NCBI RefSeq assembly: GCF_900115465.1
Contig: NZ_FOWN01000002.1
Span: 62,001 to 126,000, forward strand
DNA length: 64,000 nucleotides
Origin: Halolactibacillus alkaliphilus
GTDB lineage: Bacteria; Bacillota; Bacilli; Bacillales; Amphibacillaceae
Direction: 5' to 3'
Below, piece after piece: positions 35,133 through 43,515 of this stretch. The position numbers and the translations under genes are program-made. Position 1 is the stretch's first letter. Every line of letters starts with the position of its first letter. The notes beneath the pieces were generated by a model. The model was given only the letters and a program-made list of their open reading frames with translations. It made no database searches and was not told the origin of the DNA.

Positions 35133-35918
35133 ATGGAATTATTACAACGTGCACGAAAAATAAATTCAATCTTACAAGGCCAAACAGGGAAGTCTGTTAA
35201 TTTTAATGATGTGGCATCAACACTTCAAGAAATAATGAGTGCCAACATTTTTGTGGTAAGTCGTAAAGGGAAGTTATTAGGATTTTCTATCAATCAACAA
35301 ATTGAAAATCCACGCATGAAAGCGATGCTTGAAGAACGTCAATTCCCATTGGAATACACCGAAAGTTTATTTAATATTAAAGAAACAACATCAAACATGG
35401 ATATTAATAGTCCTTACACGGCGTTTCCGATTGAAAATAAAGATTTATTTGCCGGTGGCTTAACGACGATTGTACCTATTATTGGTGGTGGTGATCGTCT
35501 AGGAACGCTCATATTGAGTCGTTTAAACACAGATTTTAACAATGATGATTTATTGTTGGCAGAGTATGGTGCGACTGTTGTAGGTATGGAAATCTTACAT
35601 GAGAAATCAGAAGAGATCGAGCAAGAAGCTCGTTCAAAAGCGGTTGTTCAAATGGCAATTAGTTCACTTTCTTACAGCGAATTAGAAGCGATTGAGCACA
35701 TCTTTGCTGAGCTTGATGGTAAAGAAGGGTTGCTCGTTGCAAGTAAAATCGCCGACCGTGTAGGTATTACGCGATCTGTTATAGTTAATGCTTTGCGTAA
35801 GTTAGAAAGTGCTGGTGTAATCGAGTCGCGTTCTTTAGGAATGAAAGGGACATACATTAAAGTTTTAAATGATAAATTCTTAGTTGAATTGCATAAATTA
35901 AAATCATCGTCAAATTAA
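35133..35918 (+). CDS. codY: GTP- and isoleucine/valine-sensing global regulator CodY
   Basis: Represses or activates nutrient-responsive genes, including motility genes in B. subtilis. The 261-residue protein has the N-terminal GAF domain (about 1-155) and the C-terminal winged helix-turn-helix with the recognition helix [20 protein letters not shown] (about 203-222). TGGAGGA precedes the ATG. It ends the xerC operon and is followed by a terminator, then by the fla/che operon. Confidence 0.97.
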   Translation: MELLQRARKINSILQGQTGKSVNFNDVASTLQEIMSANIFVVSRKGKLLGFSINQQIENPRMKAMLEERQFPLEYTESLFNIKETTSNMDINSPYTAFPIENKDLFAGGLTTIVPIIGGGDRLGTLILSRLNTDFNNDDLLLAEYGATVVGMEILHEKSEEIEQEARSKAVVQMAISSLSYSELEAIEHIFAELDGKEGLLVASKIADRVGITRSVIVNALRKLESAGVIESRSLGMKGTYIKVLNDKFLVELHKLKSSSN

Positions 35919-35938
35919 TTCGAAAAGAATCATATATG

Positions 35939-35973
35939 AAAAGACATTAATCGTTTAGGTTAGTGTCTTTTTT
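35939..35973 (+). terminator. Terminator after codY
   Basis: Stem AAAAGACA (35939-35946) with TGTCTTTT (35964-35971), extended by TAA/TTA beyond one mismatch, loop of about nine bases and a TTTTTT run. Confidence 0.82.
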
Positions 35974-35975
35974 AA

Positions 35976-36004
35976 TTGTATAATATTTGGTGTTCTAATA
36001 TAAT
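35976..36004 (+). promoter_or_regulatory. Candidate SigA promoter upstream of fla/che
   Basis: TTGTAT (35976-35981), 17 bases, perfect TATAAT (35999-36004). It lies directly after the codY terminator, more than 500 bases before flgB. Confidence 0.42.
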
Positions 36005-36186
36005 GCAGGCTCTATAACAGAAAAGAGCAGAATAGTCATTTAAAGTGTTCGTACAAAAGGTGTAGGGCAATGAACTTATGAGGCGTATTAAATCTTACAT
36101 ATATATGAACTAGCGGAAACATCAGTTAAAAATTAGTAGGTATTTTAACTTTTGTTCGGAAAAATTGTCGTTTTAAAGAAAAAAGC

Positions 36187-36214
36187 TGGTACAAAACAAG
36201 TAAAATGATATAAT
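36187..36214 (+). promoter_or_regulatory. Candidate extended -10 SigA promoter upstream of fla/che
   Basis: TGATATAAT (36206-36214) has the extended -10 form with a perfect TATAAT. A poor -35, TGGTAC (36187-36192), stands 16 bases before it. This is the best -10 in the region and a good candidate for the main fla/che promoter. Confidence 0.5.
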
Positions 36215-36350
36215 AGACCTATATGTTAAGTTTGGGTAAAATTAGTTTCAAAATTAAGGAATTGGATACAGTTATATGGAATGTCGAAATCCATTTTTTT
36301 ACTTGTTTCAACCTAATTTATGGAACATTAATGTGTAATGAGAATTCAAT

Positions 36351-36377
36351 TAAAGTAAGATGTGAATAATCTGATAA
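36351..36377 (+). promoter_or_regulatory. Candidate SigD promoter upstream of fla/che
   Basis: TAAA (36351-36354), 15 bases, TCTGATAA (36370-36377), six of eight matches to the SigD -10 (GCCGATAA) at correct spacing. In B. subtilis a SigD promoter also feeds this operon, giving positive feedback through sigD at its end. Confidence 0.4.
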
Positions 36378-36537
36378 ATCAATGGTCATATTGACTTAAA
36401 AAACATATGTGGCCTAGGTAAAAATGCGGTTTACGTCCATATATTGAAAGCCTTATCAAACATAGACTTTTATAAGGAATTCATCTACAATGACTAGTGA
36501 TTGACTATTGAAAACCTTACATAAGGAGAGGACTAAG

Positions 36538-36930
36538 ATGACTTTTTTTAGTCGGACATTCGACTCGCTACAACACGGGTTAGATTATGCAGCATTAAAT
36601 AATAAAACGATTGCTAATAATATAGCAAACGTTGACACAGCTAATTATAAAGCGAGAGAAGTAGAGTTTAAGGCAGTTTTAGATGATAAATTAAACAAGG
36701 GATTCGAAACGAAACGCTCACACGAAAAACATTATGATTTTAATGATAAGACGACAGCTTTTAAAGTAAGAACAAATCAGACAACAGCTTATAACCATAA
36801 TGGAAACAATGTTGATGTCGATAAAGAGATGTCTAATTTAGCCACGAATCAAATATATTATAATGCTCTGATTGATCGAATGAATGGGCAGTTTAATAGT
36901 TTGCAGTCGGTTATTAGAGGAGGAAGCTAA
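36538..36930 (+). CDS. flgB: Flagellar basal-body rod protein FlgB
   Basis: Forms the proximal rod of the flagellar axle. From ATG 36538 it is 130 residues, with the rod N-terminal motif LDYAALNNKTIANNIANVDT and the C-terminal IYYNALIDRMNGQFNSL helix. AAGGAGAGG precedes the ATG; the upstream in-frame TTG at 36508 has no ribosome site. First gene of the fla/che operon; the protein is exported through the flagellar apparatus encoded downstream, so no signal peptide is expected. Confidence 0.95.
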   Translation: MTFFSRTFDSLQHGLDYAALNNKTIANNIANVDTANYKAREVEFKAVLDDKLNKGFETKRSHEKHYDFNDKTTAFKVRTNQTTAYNHNGNNVDVDKEMSNLATNQIYYNALIDRMNGQFNSLQSVIRGGS

Positions 36931-36932
36931 TC

Positions 36933-37388
36933 ATGTCAGTATTTAATGGAATGAATCTAAGCAGCTCAGCGCTAACAGCGCAACGTTTAAGAATGGATAC
37001 TGTATCAGCCAATATTGCGAACGCTGACTCTACCCGTGCTCGTATCAATGCGGATGGTGAGTTCGAACCTTATCGACGTAAAATTGTCAATTTAGCCTCA
37101 GATTCATCCAACTTTAAACATCAGTTTTCTAAAATCAGAAATAAAGGATCAGCTGCATTAGATGGAGTTAAAGTTGCGAGTATTACAGAGGATGATGCAC
37201 CATTTGTTACAATTTATAATCCAAATCATCCAGATGCGGATGAAGCAGGTTATGTACAAATGCCTAATGTTGACCCTTTGCAAGAAATGGTAGACTTAAT
37301 GAGTGCTACCCGCTCATATGAGGCGAATGTGACAGCCTTTAATGCGACAAAAGGTATGCTGATGAAAGCACTTGAAATCGGGAAGTAG
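36933..37388 (+). CDS. flgC: Flagellar basal-body rod protein FlgC
   Basis: Second proximal rod protein, 151 residues. It shows the rod motif LTAQRLRMDTVSANIANADS, the central NPNHPDADEAGYVQMPNVDP region and the C-terminal MVDLMSATRSYEANVTAFNA motif. It starts two bases after flgB with AGAGGAGGA upstream. Complete and standard. Confidence 0.97.
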   Translation: MSVFNGMNLSSSALTAQRLRMDTVSANIANADSTRARINADGEFEPYRRKIVNLASDSSNFKHQFSKIRNKGSAALDGVKVASITEDDAPFVTIYNPNHPDADEAGYVQMPNVDPLQEMVDLMSATRSYEANVTAFNATKGMLMKALEIGK

Positions 37389-37403
37389 TAGAGGAGGAAT
37401 ATG

Positions 37404-37706
37404 ATGAGTATTCAAGCAAATTTCATTCAACCTTTAAGCGCTCCAACGATAAACACACATAGTTTAAATGAAACTAAACAAGCATCAACATCGTTTAAAA
37501 ATGTCTTAACCGATGCGTTAAACGAAGTGAATCAACTTCAAGTAGACTCGCAACTCAAGACAGATCAATTGGTCAATGGCCAGATTGATGATTTACATGA
37601 TGTGATGATTGCGGCTCAAAAGGCATCTGTTGGCCTAAATTTAGCTGTAGAGATTCAAAGCAAAGCAGTCAACGCATATAACGAAATGATGCGTATGCAA
37701 TTATAG
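37404..37706 (+). CDS. fliE: Flagellar hook-basal body protein FliE
   Basis: Adapter that links the MS ring (FliF) to the rod, 100 residues. The second half is the family signature: LTDALNEVNQLQ, DLHDVMIAAQKASVGLNLAVEIQSK (in parts) and a C-terminal AYNEMMRMQL. Two adjacent ATGs occur at 37401 and 37404; the second is preferred because GAGGAGG then has a six-base spacing. Between flgC and fliF as usual. Confidence 0.93.
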   Translation: MSIQANFIQPLSAPTINTHSLNETKQASTSFKNVLTDALNEVNQLQVDSQLKTDQLVNGQIDDLHDVMIAAQKASVGLNLAVEIQSKAVNAYNEMMRMQL

Positions 37707-37740
37707 AAAATATGTGATTTTATTGGTATGGAGGCGCAGA

Positions 37741-39345
37741 ATGAAAGAGAAATTATTACAACAAATACAAGAAATCCAAACCTTCTGGCGTCAACGATCA
37801 ACGAAGCAAAAAAGCTTGATAAGTATATCAGCACTTTTGTTTTTAATTATAGTAATTGGCGGTACAATCTTTTTTTCTAGGACACCTATGGTACAACTGT
37901 ACTCAGGATTGTCGGCTGAAGAGGCAGGGCAAGTGAAAGTTGAACTTGATACTCGTGGTATTCAGCATGAAGTGCGAAATGGTGGAACGACCATTTATGT
38001 CCCAGAAGGACAAGCTGAGGGATTATTAGTTGAATTAGCAGCTCAAGGAATCCCTGATTCTGGTCAAATTGATTATGGTTTTTTTAGTGCTAATACTTCG
38101 TGGGGTGTGACAGATAACGAGTTTGGCATGATTAAGCTTGACGCAATGCAATCGGAATTAGGTAATTTATTATCAGGTTTCTCGGGAATAAACCAGGCAA
38201 ATGTCATGATTAATTTGCCAGAAGAATCCGTTTTTATCACTGAACAAACTGATTCGACATCCGTTGCAATCAATTTAATCCTCGAACCAGGACATCAATT
38301 TAATAACGATCAAGTAAGAGCACTTTATCACCTCGTAGAAAAAGCAGTGCCGAAACTTACTACTGATAATATCGTCATTATGGATCAATACTTTAATTAT
38401 TACCAACTAGATAATGAAAATATGCATTCAGCATCGGATCTCTTTGCTCAACAGCAAGCGATAAAAAAAGAAATAGAACGTGATTTGCAACAACGTGTGC
38501 AACAAATGTTATCGGTCATGCTCGGTCCGGATAAAGTTATTGCGACCGTTACGGCTGATTTAGACTTCACACAAGAAAATCGAGTGGAACAACTTGTAGA
38601 ACCCGTTAATGAAGAAACGATGGAAGGGATTCCGATCAGTTTAGAGACGATCCGTGAATCATATGCTGGTGAAGGGGCCATGGATGCTGCGGCTGGTACA
38701 GGTGAAGAGGATGTAACGAATTATCCTGTCGCAGAAGGTGGTATCGGGGAATATGAATTAGAACAAGACACCATTAATTATGAATTTAATCGTATCCAAC
38801 GAGAAATTAGTGAAAGTCCTTATCGTTTAAGAGATTTAGGCATTCAAGTAGCCGTTGATAACACAAAGACAACATTTGATGAAGAAGGTAATATTGAAAT
38901 ACTCACACCGGAAGAACAGCTACAAGTAGAGGCTAGCATTCAATCTATCCTCGATTCAATTATTTCCACCTCAATTGATGGTAATGTTGCTGAGTTTAAT
39001 CCTGCGGATAAATCTTCTATCGTATTCCAAACCTTTAATGGAATCTCAAGAGACACAGACCAAGGAGGCTTTAATTTGCCTATCTGGGCTTATGTGGCGA
39101 TTGGTGTCGTCTTATTGGCGCTTATCGCAGTTATTGTCGTGTTGTTAGTGAGAAGATCGAAAGAAAACGAACTAACAGAAGAAGAAATGATATTGACTGA
39201 AGAAGTAAGAACGGCAGAAATACCAGACATTGAAGAACCGGAAGATACAGAAAGTTCCATTAAACGTAAACAATTAGCAAAAATGGCGACAGAAAAGCCA
39301 GATGACTTTGCAAAATTATTACGTAGTTGGATTTCTGAAGAGTAG
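37741..39345 (+). CDS. fliF: Flagellar MS-ring protein FliF
   Basis: Membrane ring on which the flagellum is built. From ATG 37741 it has 534 residues, two membrane segments (about 24-43 and 447-469), the periplasmic ring-building motifs VKVELDTRGIQHEVRNG and LDAMQSELGNLLSGFSGI, and a C-terminal cytoplasmic tail ending LLRSWISEE, which binds FliG. A GTG 27 bases upstream lies before the GGAGGCGC ribosome site and is rejected. Confidence 0.96.
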   Translation: MKEKLLQQIQEIQTFWRQRSTKQKSLISISALLFLIIVIGGTIFFSRTPMVQLYSGLSAEEAGQVKVELDTRGIQHEVRNGGTTIYVPEGQAEGLLVELAAQGIPDSGQIDYGFFSANTSWGVTDNEFGMIKLDAMQSELGNLLSGFSGINQANVMINLPEESVFITEQTDSTSVAINLILEPGHQFNNDQVRALYHLVEKAVPKLTTDNIVIMDQYFNYYQLDNENMHSASDLFAQQQAIKKEIERDLQQRVQQMLSVMLGPDKVIATVTADLDFTQENRVEQLVEPVNEETMEGIPISLETIRESYAGEGAMDAAAGTGEEDVTNYPVAEGGIGEYELEQDTINYEFNRIQREISESPYRLRDLGIQVAVDNTKTTFDEEGNIEILTPEEQLQVEASIQSILDSIISTSIDGNVAEFNPADKSSIVFQTFNGISRDTDQGGFNLPIWAYVAIGVVLLALIAVIVVLLVRRSKENELTEEEMILTEEVRTAEIPDIEEPEDTESSIKRKQLAKMATEKPDDFAKLLRSWISEE

Positions 39346-39356
39346 GAGGACATGAT

Positions 39357-40367
39357 ATGGCGAAACAACAAGAATTAACGGGTAGACAAAAAGCAGCAAT
39401 TCTCTTAATCTCACTCGGGCCAGATGTCTCTGCTCAAATTTATAAACATTTAACCGAGGAAGAGATTGAGAAACTAACACTTGAAATTTCGGGTGTTAAA
39501 AAAGTAGATGCGAATCAAAAAGAGAATGTGCTAGAACAATTTCATCAGATTGCTCTAGCGCAAGACTACATAGCCCAAGGTGGTATTGCTTATGCAAAAA
39601 CAGTCCTTGAAAAAGCTATAGGGGCTGAACAAGCTCAGGCGGTTATTAATCGCTTGACGTCATCTTTACAAGTCAAACCATTTGATTTTGCTAGAAAAAC
39701 CGATCCGAGTCAAATTTTAAACTTTATTCAAGGGGAACACCCGCAAACGATTGCGCTTGTATTATCTTATTTAGACAACGAACAAGCAGGACAAATTTTG
39801 TCTGAATTGCCTCAAGAGATGCAAGCAGATATTGCTAGACGTATTGCTTTAATGGATTCAACATCTCCTGAAATTATCTATGAAGTAGAGCGGATTTTAG
39901 AACAAAAACTCTCGTCGACAGTCACTCAAGATTATACACAAACAGGAGGCATCCAGGCCGTCGTGGAAGTATTAAACGGTGTGGATCGCTCTACTGAGCG
40001 AACGATTCTCGATGCGCTTGAGATACAAGACCCAGAGCTTGCAGAAGAAATCAAGAAACGGATGTTTGTCTTTGAAGATATTGTGACACTTGATAATCGT
40101 GCGATTCAACGAGTCATTCGAGAAGTTGAGAATGATGACTTGCGTCTGGCCTTAAAAGTTGCCAGTGAAGAAGTACAAGATATTGTTTTCAGTAATATGT
40201 CATCAAGAATGGCTGAAACATTCAAGGAAGAAATGGAGTTTATGGGACCAGTTAGGCTTAAGGATGTTGAAGAAGCTCAAACACGTATCGTGGCATCAAT
40301 TCGCCGATTAGAAGAAGTAGGTGAAATTGTTATTGCACGTGGTGGAGGAGATGATATCATTGTCTGA
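39357..40367 (+). CDS. fliG: Flagellar motor switch protein FliG
   Basis: Rotor protein that contacts the stator and sets rotation with FliM. The 336-residue protein has N-terminal (LTGRQKAAILLISLGPDVSAQIYKHL, in parts), middle (EHPQTIALVLSYL, the EHPQ motif) and C-terminal domains with the charged torque helix (NRAIQRVIREVENDDLRLALK) and the end GGGDDIIV. AGGAGGACA precedes the ATG. fliH overlaps its 3' end. Confidence 0.97.
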   Translation: MAKQQELTGRQKAAILLISLGPDVSAQIYKHLTEEEIEKLTLEISGVKKVDANQKENVLEQFHQIALAQDYIAQGGIAYAKTVLEKAIGAEQAQAVINRLTSSLQVKPFDFARKTDPSQILNFIQGEHPQTIALVLSYLDNEQAGQILSELPQEMQADIARRIALMDSTSPEIIYEVERILEQKLSSTVTQDYTQTGGIQAVVEVLNGVDRSTERTILDALEIQDPELAEEIKKRMFVFEDIVTLDNRAIQRVIREVENDDLRLALKVASEEVQDIVFSNMSSRMAETFKEEMEFMGPVRLKDVEEAQTRIVASIRRLEEVGEIVIARGGGDDIIV

Positions 40368-41151
40368 TTTTAAACCACTAAAACCACGTGAAATTAAGTT
40401 AAAACCGATTCAATTTAAAGTAGCTGAAAAAAAAATAGCAGATGAAAGCCAATTAGAGCAAAACGATGCTTTATCTGAAGTTGATCAGTTATTGGAACGA
40501 AAAAAACAATTATTAGATGAACTTGCTTACCTGAAAACCGAATTAAAAACGACAAAAGACACGATTGAATTGAACCGAAAGCGTGCAGATGAAGATATTG
40601 AGCAAGCTAAAACAACGTGGATTTCTGAAAGAGAGTTGTTAGAAGAAGCTGCGCAACAAAAAGGTTTTCAAGAAGGGTATATCGCTGGAGAAAATCAAGC
40701 GCAAGTTGACTTTAAAGAACGTATTAATCTGGCCAATGACATTATCCATCAAGCAGAAAAAGAGCGAGAACTAATCATTGAACAAGCAAATCAAGAAATA
40801 GTTGAATTATCTATGGCTGTTGCGAAAAAAGTCGTATTTGATGCTGTTTTGACAAAGGACGCTATGTTGCCAATTGTAAAAGAAGCGATAAAAACATACC
40901 ACAACCAAACGATTATACGTATTAGAACGAGTGTTACGGATTTTGAATTGATCCATTCTCAGACAGATGAACTCGCCCGCGTACTAAACGAGGGTGTCAT
41001 GTTATCTGTATTGCCAGATGATTCATTGTCTACTGGCGGTTGTGTGATTGAAACGCCATCAGGCCAACTTGATATTAGTGTGGACCGTCAGCTTGAAAAA
41101 ATCCACCAAACCCTATCTGATACGATGGAGGAAATGAACCGTGGACATTAA
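40351..41151 (+). CDS. fliH: Flagellar assembly protein FliH
   Basis: Regulates and anchors the export ATPase FliI. The 266-residue protein starts MISLSDFKPL, has a long charged coiled coil (about 35-165) and a C-terminal domain with VVFDAVLTKDAMLPIVKEAI and TGGCVIETPSGQLDISVDRQL similar to the V-ATPase E/G stalk. ATG 40351 is close to GGAGG; TTG 40360 is an alternative with a more normal spacing. It overlaps fliG by 17 bases and fliI by 11. Confidence 0.88.
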   Translation: MISLSDFKPLKPREIKLKPIQFKVAEKKIADESQLEQNDALSEVDQLLERKKQLLDELAYLKTELKTTKDTIELNRKRADEDIEQAKTTWISERELLEEAAQQKGFQEGYIAGENQAQVDFKERINLANDIIHQAEKERELIIEQANQEIVELSMAVAKKVVFDAVLTKDAMLPIVKEAIKTYHNQTIIRIRTSVTDFELIHSQTDELARVLNEGVMLSVLPDDSLSTGGCVIETPSGQLDISVDRQLEKIHQTLSDTMEEMNRGH

Positions 41152-42448
41152 TCAACTGATTCAATCACTAGAGCATACAGAAACATACTCACACTTTGGG
41201 AAAATTAAACGCGTGGTCGGATTAATGATTGAATCTACGGGTCCTAATGTAAAAATGGGGGAAGTTTGTTATATTCATACATCACAACGGGATAAAATCA
41301 TGGCAGAAGTTGTCGGTTTTAATGATGATGTTGTAGTATTGATGCCCTACACTGAAATAAATGATGTCGGGCCAGGAAGTTTAGTAGAAGCGACCCGCCA
41401 ACCATTGTCAGTAAAAGTCGGACAACGTTTAGTTGGGAAAGTTGTGAATGCCCTTGGTCAACCACTCGATGATACGATGTTACCACATGGTCTTGTCGCA
41501 ATAAACACGGAACAATCACCGCCTAATCCCCTAAAACGCCCAAGAATCTTAGAACCAATTGAAATTGGCGTAAAAACCATTGATACGCTATTAACAGTTG
41601 GAAAAGGTCAGCGTGTCGGTATTTTTGCTGGTAGTGGGGTTGGAAAGAGTACGTTACTCGGAATGATTGCAAGAAATAGTGAAGCGGACCTTAACGTTAT
41701 TGCTTTAATCGGTGAGCGAGGACGAGAAGTGCGAGAATTTATTGAAAAAGATCTTGGTTCTGAAGGATTAAGTAAATCGATTGTTGTTGTAGCTACATCA
41801 GATCAACCAGCATTAATGCGTATAAAAGGTGCTTATACAGCAACAGCAATAGCTGAATATTTTAGAGATCGTGGTTTAAATGTCAACTTAATGATGGATT
41901 CTGTGACGCGTGTGGCAATGGCTCAACGAGAAGTAGGCTTGGCTACTGGAGAACCACCAACAACTAAAGGTTATCCACCTTCAGTCTTTGCCGTTTTGCC
42001 AAAGTTATTAGAACGTACAGGTACGAGTGACTTGGGAACGATTACCGCTTTTTATACTGTTCTTGTTGATGGTGATGATTTAAATGATCCAATCGCTGAT
42101 ACGACACGGGGCATTTTAGATGGCCACTTTGTCCTTGACCGTAAATTAGCAGAAAGAGGTCAATTTCCGGCACTGAATGTACTTAAATCGATTAGTCGGG
42201 TGATGCCGCAAATTACAACAGAAAAAGAACAAAAATTAGCTAATGAACTAAGGGCTTATTTATCAAGCTACGAAGAAAATTATGAGCTCATTCAAATCGG
42301 TGCGTATAAACGCGGTTCAAACCCGCAAGTCGACAGAGCCATTGCCTTACACCCGAAAATTATTTCGTTTTTAAAACAAGGTATCGAAGAAGACTGCACT
42401 CGAGAGACAGCTATGAGTCAGATAGAATCCTTACTATATGGGGGGTAA
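41141..42448 (+). CDS. fliI: Flagellum-specific ATPase FliI
   Basis: Hexameric ATPase that supports type III export of rod, hook and filament proteins; related to F1 beta. The 435-residue protein has Walker A GSGVGKST (164-171), LIGERGREVREF, LMMDSVTR Walker B and KGYPPSVFAVLPKLLERTG. It starts with GTG inside fliH. The stalk partners FliH and FliJ flank it. Confidence 0.97.
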   Translation: MDINQLIQSLEHTETYSHFGKIKRVVGLMIESTGPNVKMGEVCYIHTSQRDKIMAEVVGFNDDVVVLMPYTEINDVGPGSLVEATRQPLSVKVGQRLVGKVVNALGQPLDDTMLPHGLVAINTEQSPPNPLKRPRILEPIEIGVKTIDTLLTVGKGQRVGIFAGSGVGKSTLLGMIARNSEADLNVIALIGERGREVREFIEKDLGSEGLSKSIVVVATSDQPALMRIKGAYTATAIAEYFRDRGLNVNLMMDSVTRVAMAQREVGLATGEPPTTKGYPPSVFAVLPKLLERTGTSDLGTITAFYTVLVDGDDLNDPIADTTRGILDGHFVLDRKLAERGQFPALNVLKSISRVMPQITTEKEQKLANELRAYLSSYEENYELIQIGAYKRGSNPQVDRAIALHPKIISFLKQGIEEDCTRETAMSQIESLLYGG

Positions 42449-42454
42449 TATCAC

Positions 42455-42901
42455 ATGACAAACGTTCATGCGTTTGAAAAGATTCTTACACACCAAGAGA
42501 ATTTAAAAAATGAGGCGCAACTTGAATATAAGTCCGCCGTGTCAGCATTTGAAACAGTTGCTGAGGAATTATATCAACTGCTAAAACAAAAAGAAACAAT
42601 AGAAGAAAAATACCAACAGACACTGCACTCATCTGGTTCTGTCACAACACTTATGACACATCATACGTACTTACAGCAATTAAAACAACGTATATTACAT
42701 GTAGAAGCAAATGTGAGCGAAAAACGTGTCATTATGGAAAATAAACGATCCGAGCTGACAGATCAGCATGTTGAAGTGAAGAAGTTCGAAAAAATTATTG
42801 ACCGAAAATGGGAAGTTATTAAAAACAAAGAAAAAGAGAATGAAAACAAAATGCTTGATGAGGCTTCAATACGACAATATTTTAATCATGGGGAACGGTG
42901 A
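42455..42901 (+). CDS. fliJ: Flagellar export protein FliJ
   Basis: Coiled-coil stalk protein that sits in the FliI ring and links it to FlhA. The 148 residues are almost wholly heptad-like helix, rich in Glu, Lys and Gln, with no membrane segment. Sequence identity in this family is low; the call rests on size, helical build and place directly after fliI. GGGGGGTAA precedes the ATG. Confidence 0.88.
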   Translation: MTNVHAFEKILTHQENLKNEAQLEYKSAVSAFETVAEELYQLLKQKETIEEKYQQTLHSSGSVTTLMTHHTYLQQLKQRILHVEANVSEKRVIMENKRSELTDQHVEVKKFEKIIDRKWEVIKNKEKENENKMLDEASIRQYFNHGER

Positions 42902-42905
42902 AATT

Positions 42906-43484
42906 ATGGCGAAGAAACAAAAAGAACAGTCAAAAAGAAGTTGGTTAAGTTATTTGGTTTTAGCCATGATACCGCTCATCCTATCTGTGACGATTATTTA
43001 CATAGTGCTCTCTCTTTTAGGTATGGAGCCAGTAAAAAACACGACAGCTTTTTTAAATCGTTTACCGGGTGTTAACAGACTCATCACTACAGATGATGAT
43101 ATTAGATTTGAAAGAATGGAAGCTGATTATTTAGCCCAAGTTGGAGATTATCAATCTGAGTTAAATCGACTCATGTCAGAAGCTACAGAAAAAGACAGTG
43201 AAATTGAGGCATTAGAACAAAAAATTGTTGATTTAAATAATCAACTAGCTGAATATCAGTCTCAAATTATTGATCAAACAGAACAGACAAACCAGTTAGA
43301 AGATATCGTTAAAACATACACCGAGATGCGTCCTAAAAATGCGGCGGGTATTCTTACCGAAACAACAACGGAAATCGCTGTAGATATTCTAAAAGCTTTA
43401 CCTTCAGACAATCGAAGCGAGATTCTTGCGAATATGGAACCACTCAAAGCTGCAGAATTAACAGAGCTATTAGTTAATAATTAG
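42906..43484 (+). CDS. YlxF, MotE-like flagellar protein
   Basis: A 192-residue membrane protein with one N-terminal transmembrane segment (about 16-37), a periplasmic coiled coil rich in Glu/Gln (about 75-125) and a C-terminal MgtE-N-like domain (MRPKNAAGILTETTTEIAVDILKALP). This plan matches YlxF of B. subtilis and the MotE/FliG-like family found between fliJ and fliK. Its exact function in Bacillus is unclear; a stator- or motor-related role is inferred. An upstream ATG at 42798 lies inside fliJ and is rejected in favour of ATG 42906 after GGTGA. Confidence 0.85.
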   Translation: MAKKQKEQSKRSWLSYLVLAMIPLILSVTIIYIVLSLLGMEPVKNTTAFLNRLPGVNRLITTDDDIRFERMEADYLAQVGDYQSELNRLMSEATEKDSEIEALEQKIVDLNNQLAEYQSQIIDQTEQTNQLEDIVKTYTEMRPKNAAGILTETTTEIAVDILKALPSDNRSEILANMEPLKAAELTELLVNN

Positions 43485-43515
43485 CAATGACAGATTATTG
43501 AAGGGAGGTGAAAAA

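Larger units (their letters stand above)
35974..36537 (+). other. Long leader/promoter region of the fla/che operon
   Basis: About 560 bases without a supported gene between codY and flgB. It contains at least two SigA-type promoter candidates and a SigD-like one (separate entries). A 48-codon open frame at 36223-36369 has no ribosome site. The length suggests layered control of the flagellar operon. No terminator-type hairpin or known riboswitch could be recognised inside it. Confidence 0.6.

Noticed and set aside
36151-36165. CodY-box-like TTC-G-GAA palindrome in the fla/che leader
   Set aside because: Only about 10 of 15 positions agree with the CodY consensus; such matches are frequent by chance in AT-rich DNA.
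36223-36369. 48-codon plus-strand open frame in the fla/che leader
   Set aside because: No ribosome site; start lies only about two bases behind the predicted RNA start; composition looks random. A leaderless message is possible but unsupported.
36419-36442. Second SigD-like candidate TAAA...GTCCATAT
   Set aside because: Spacer is only 12 bases, outside the accepted range near 15.
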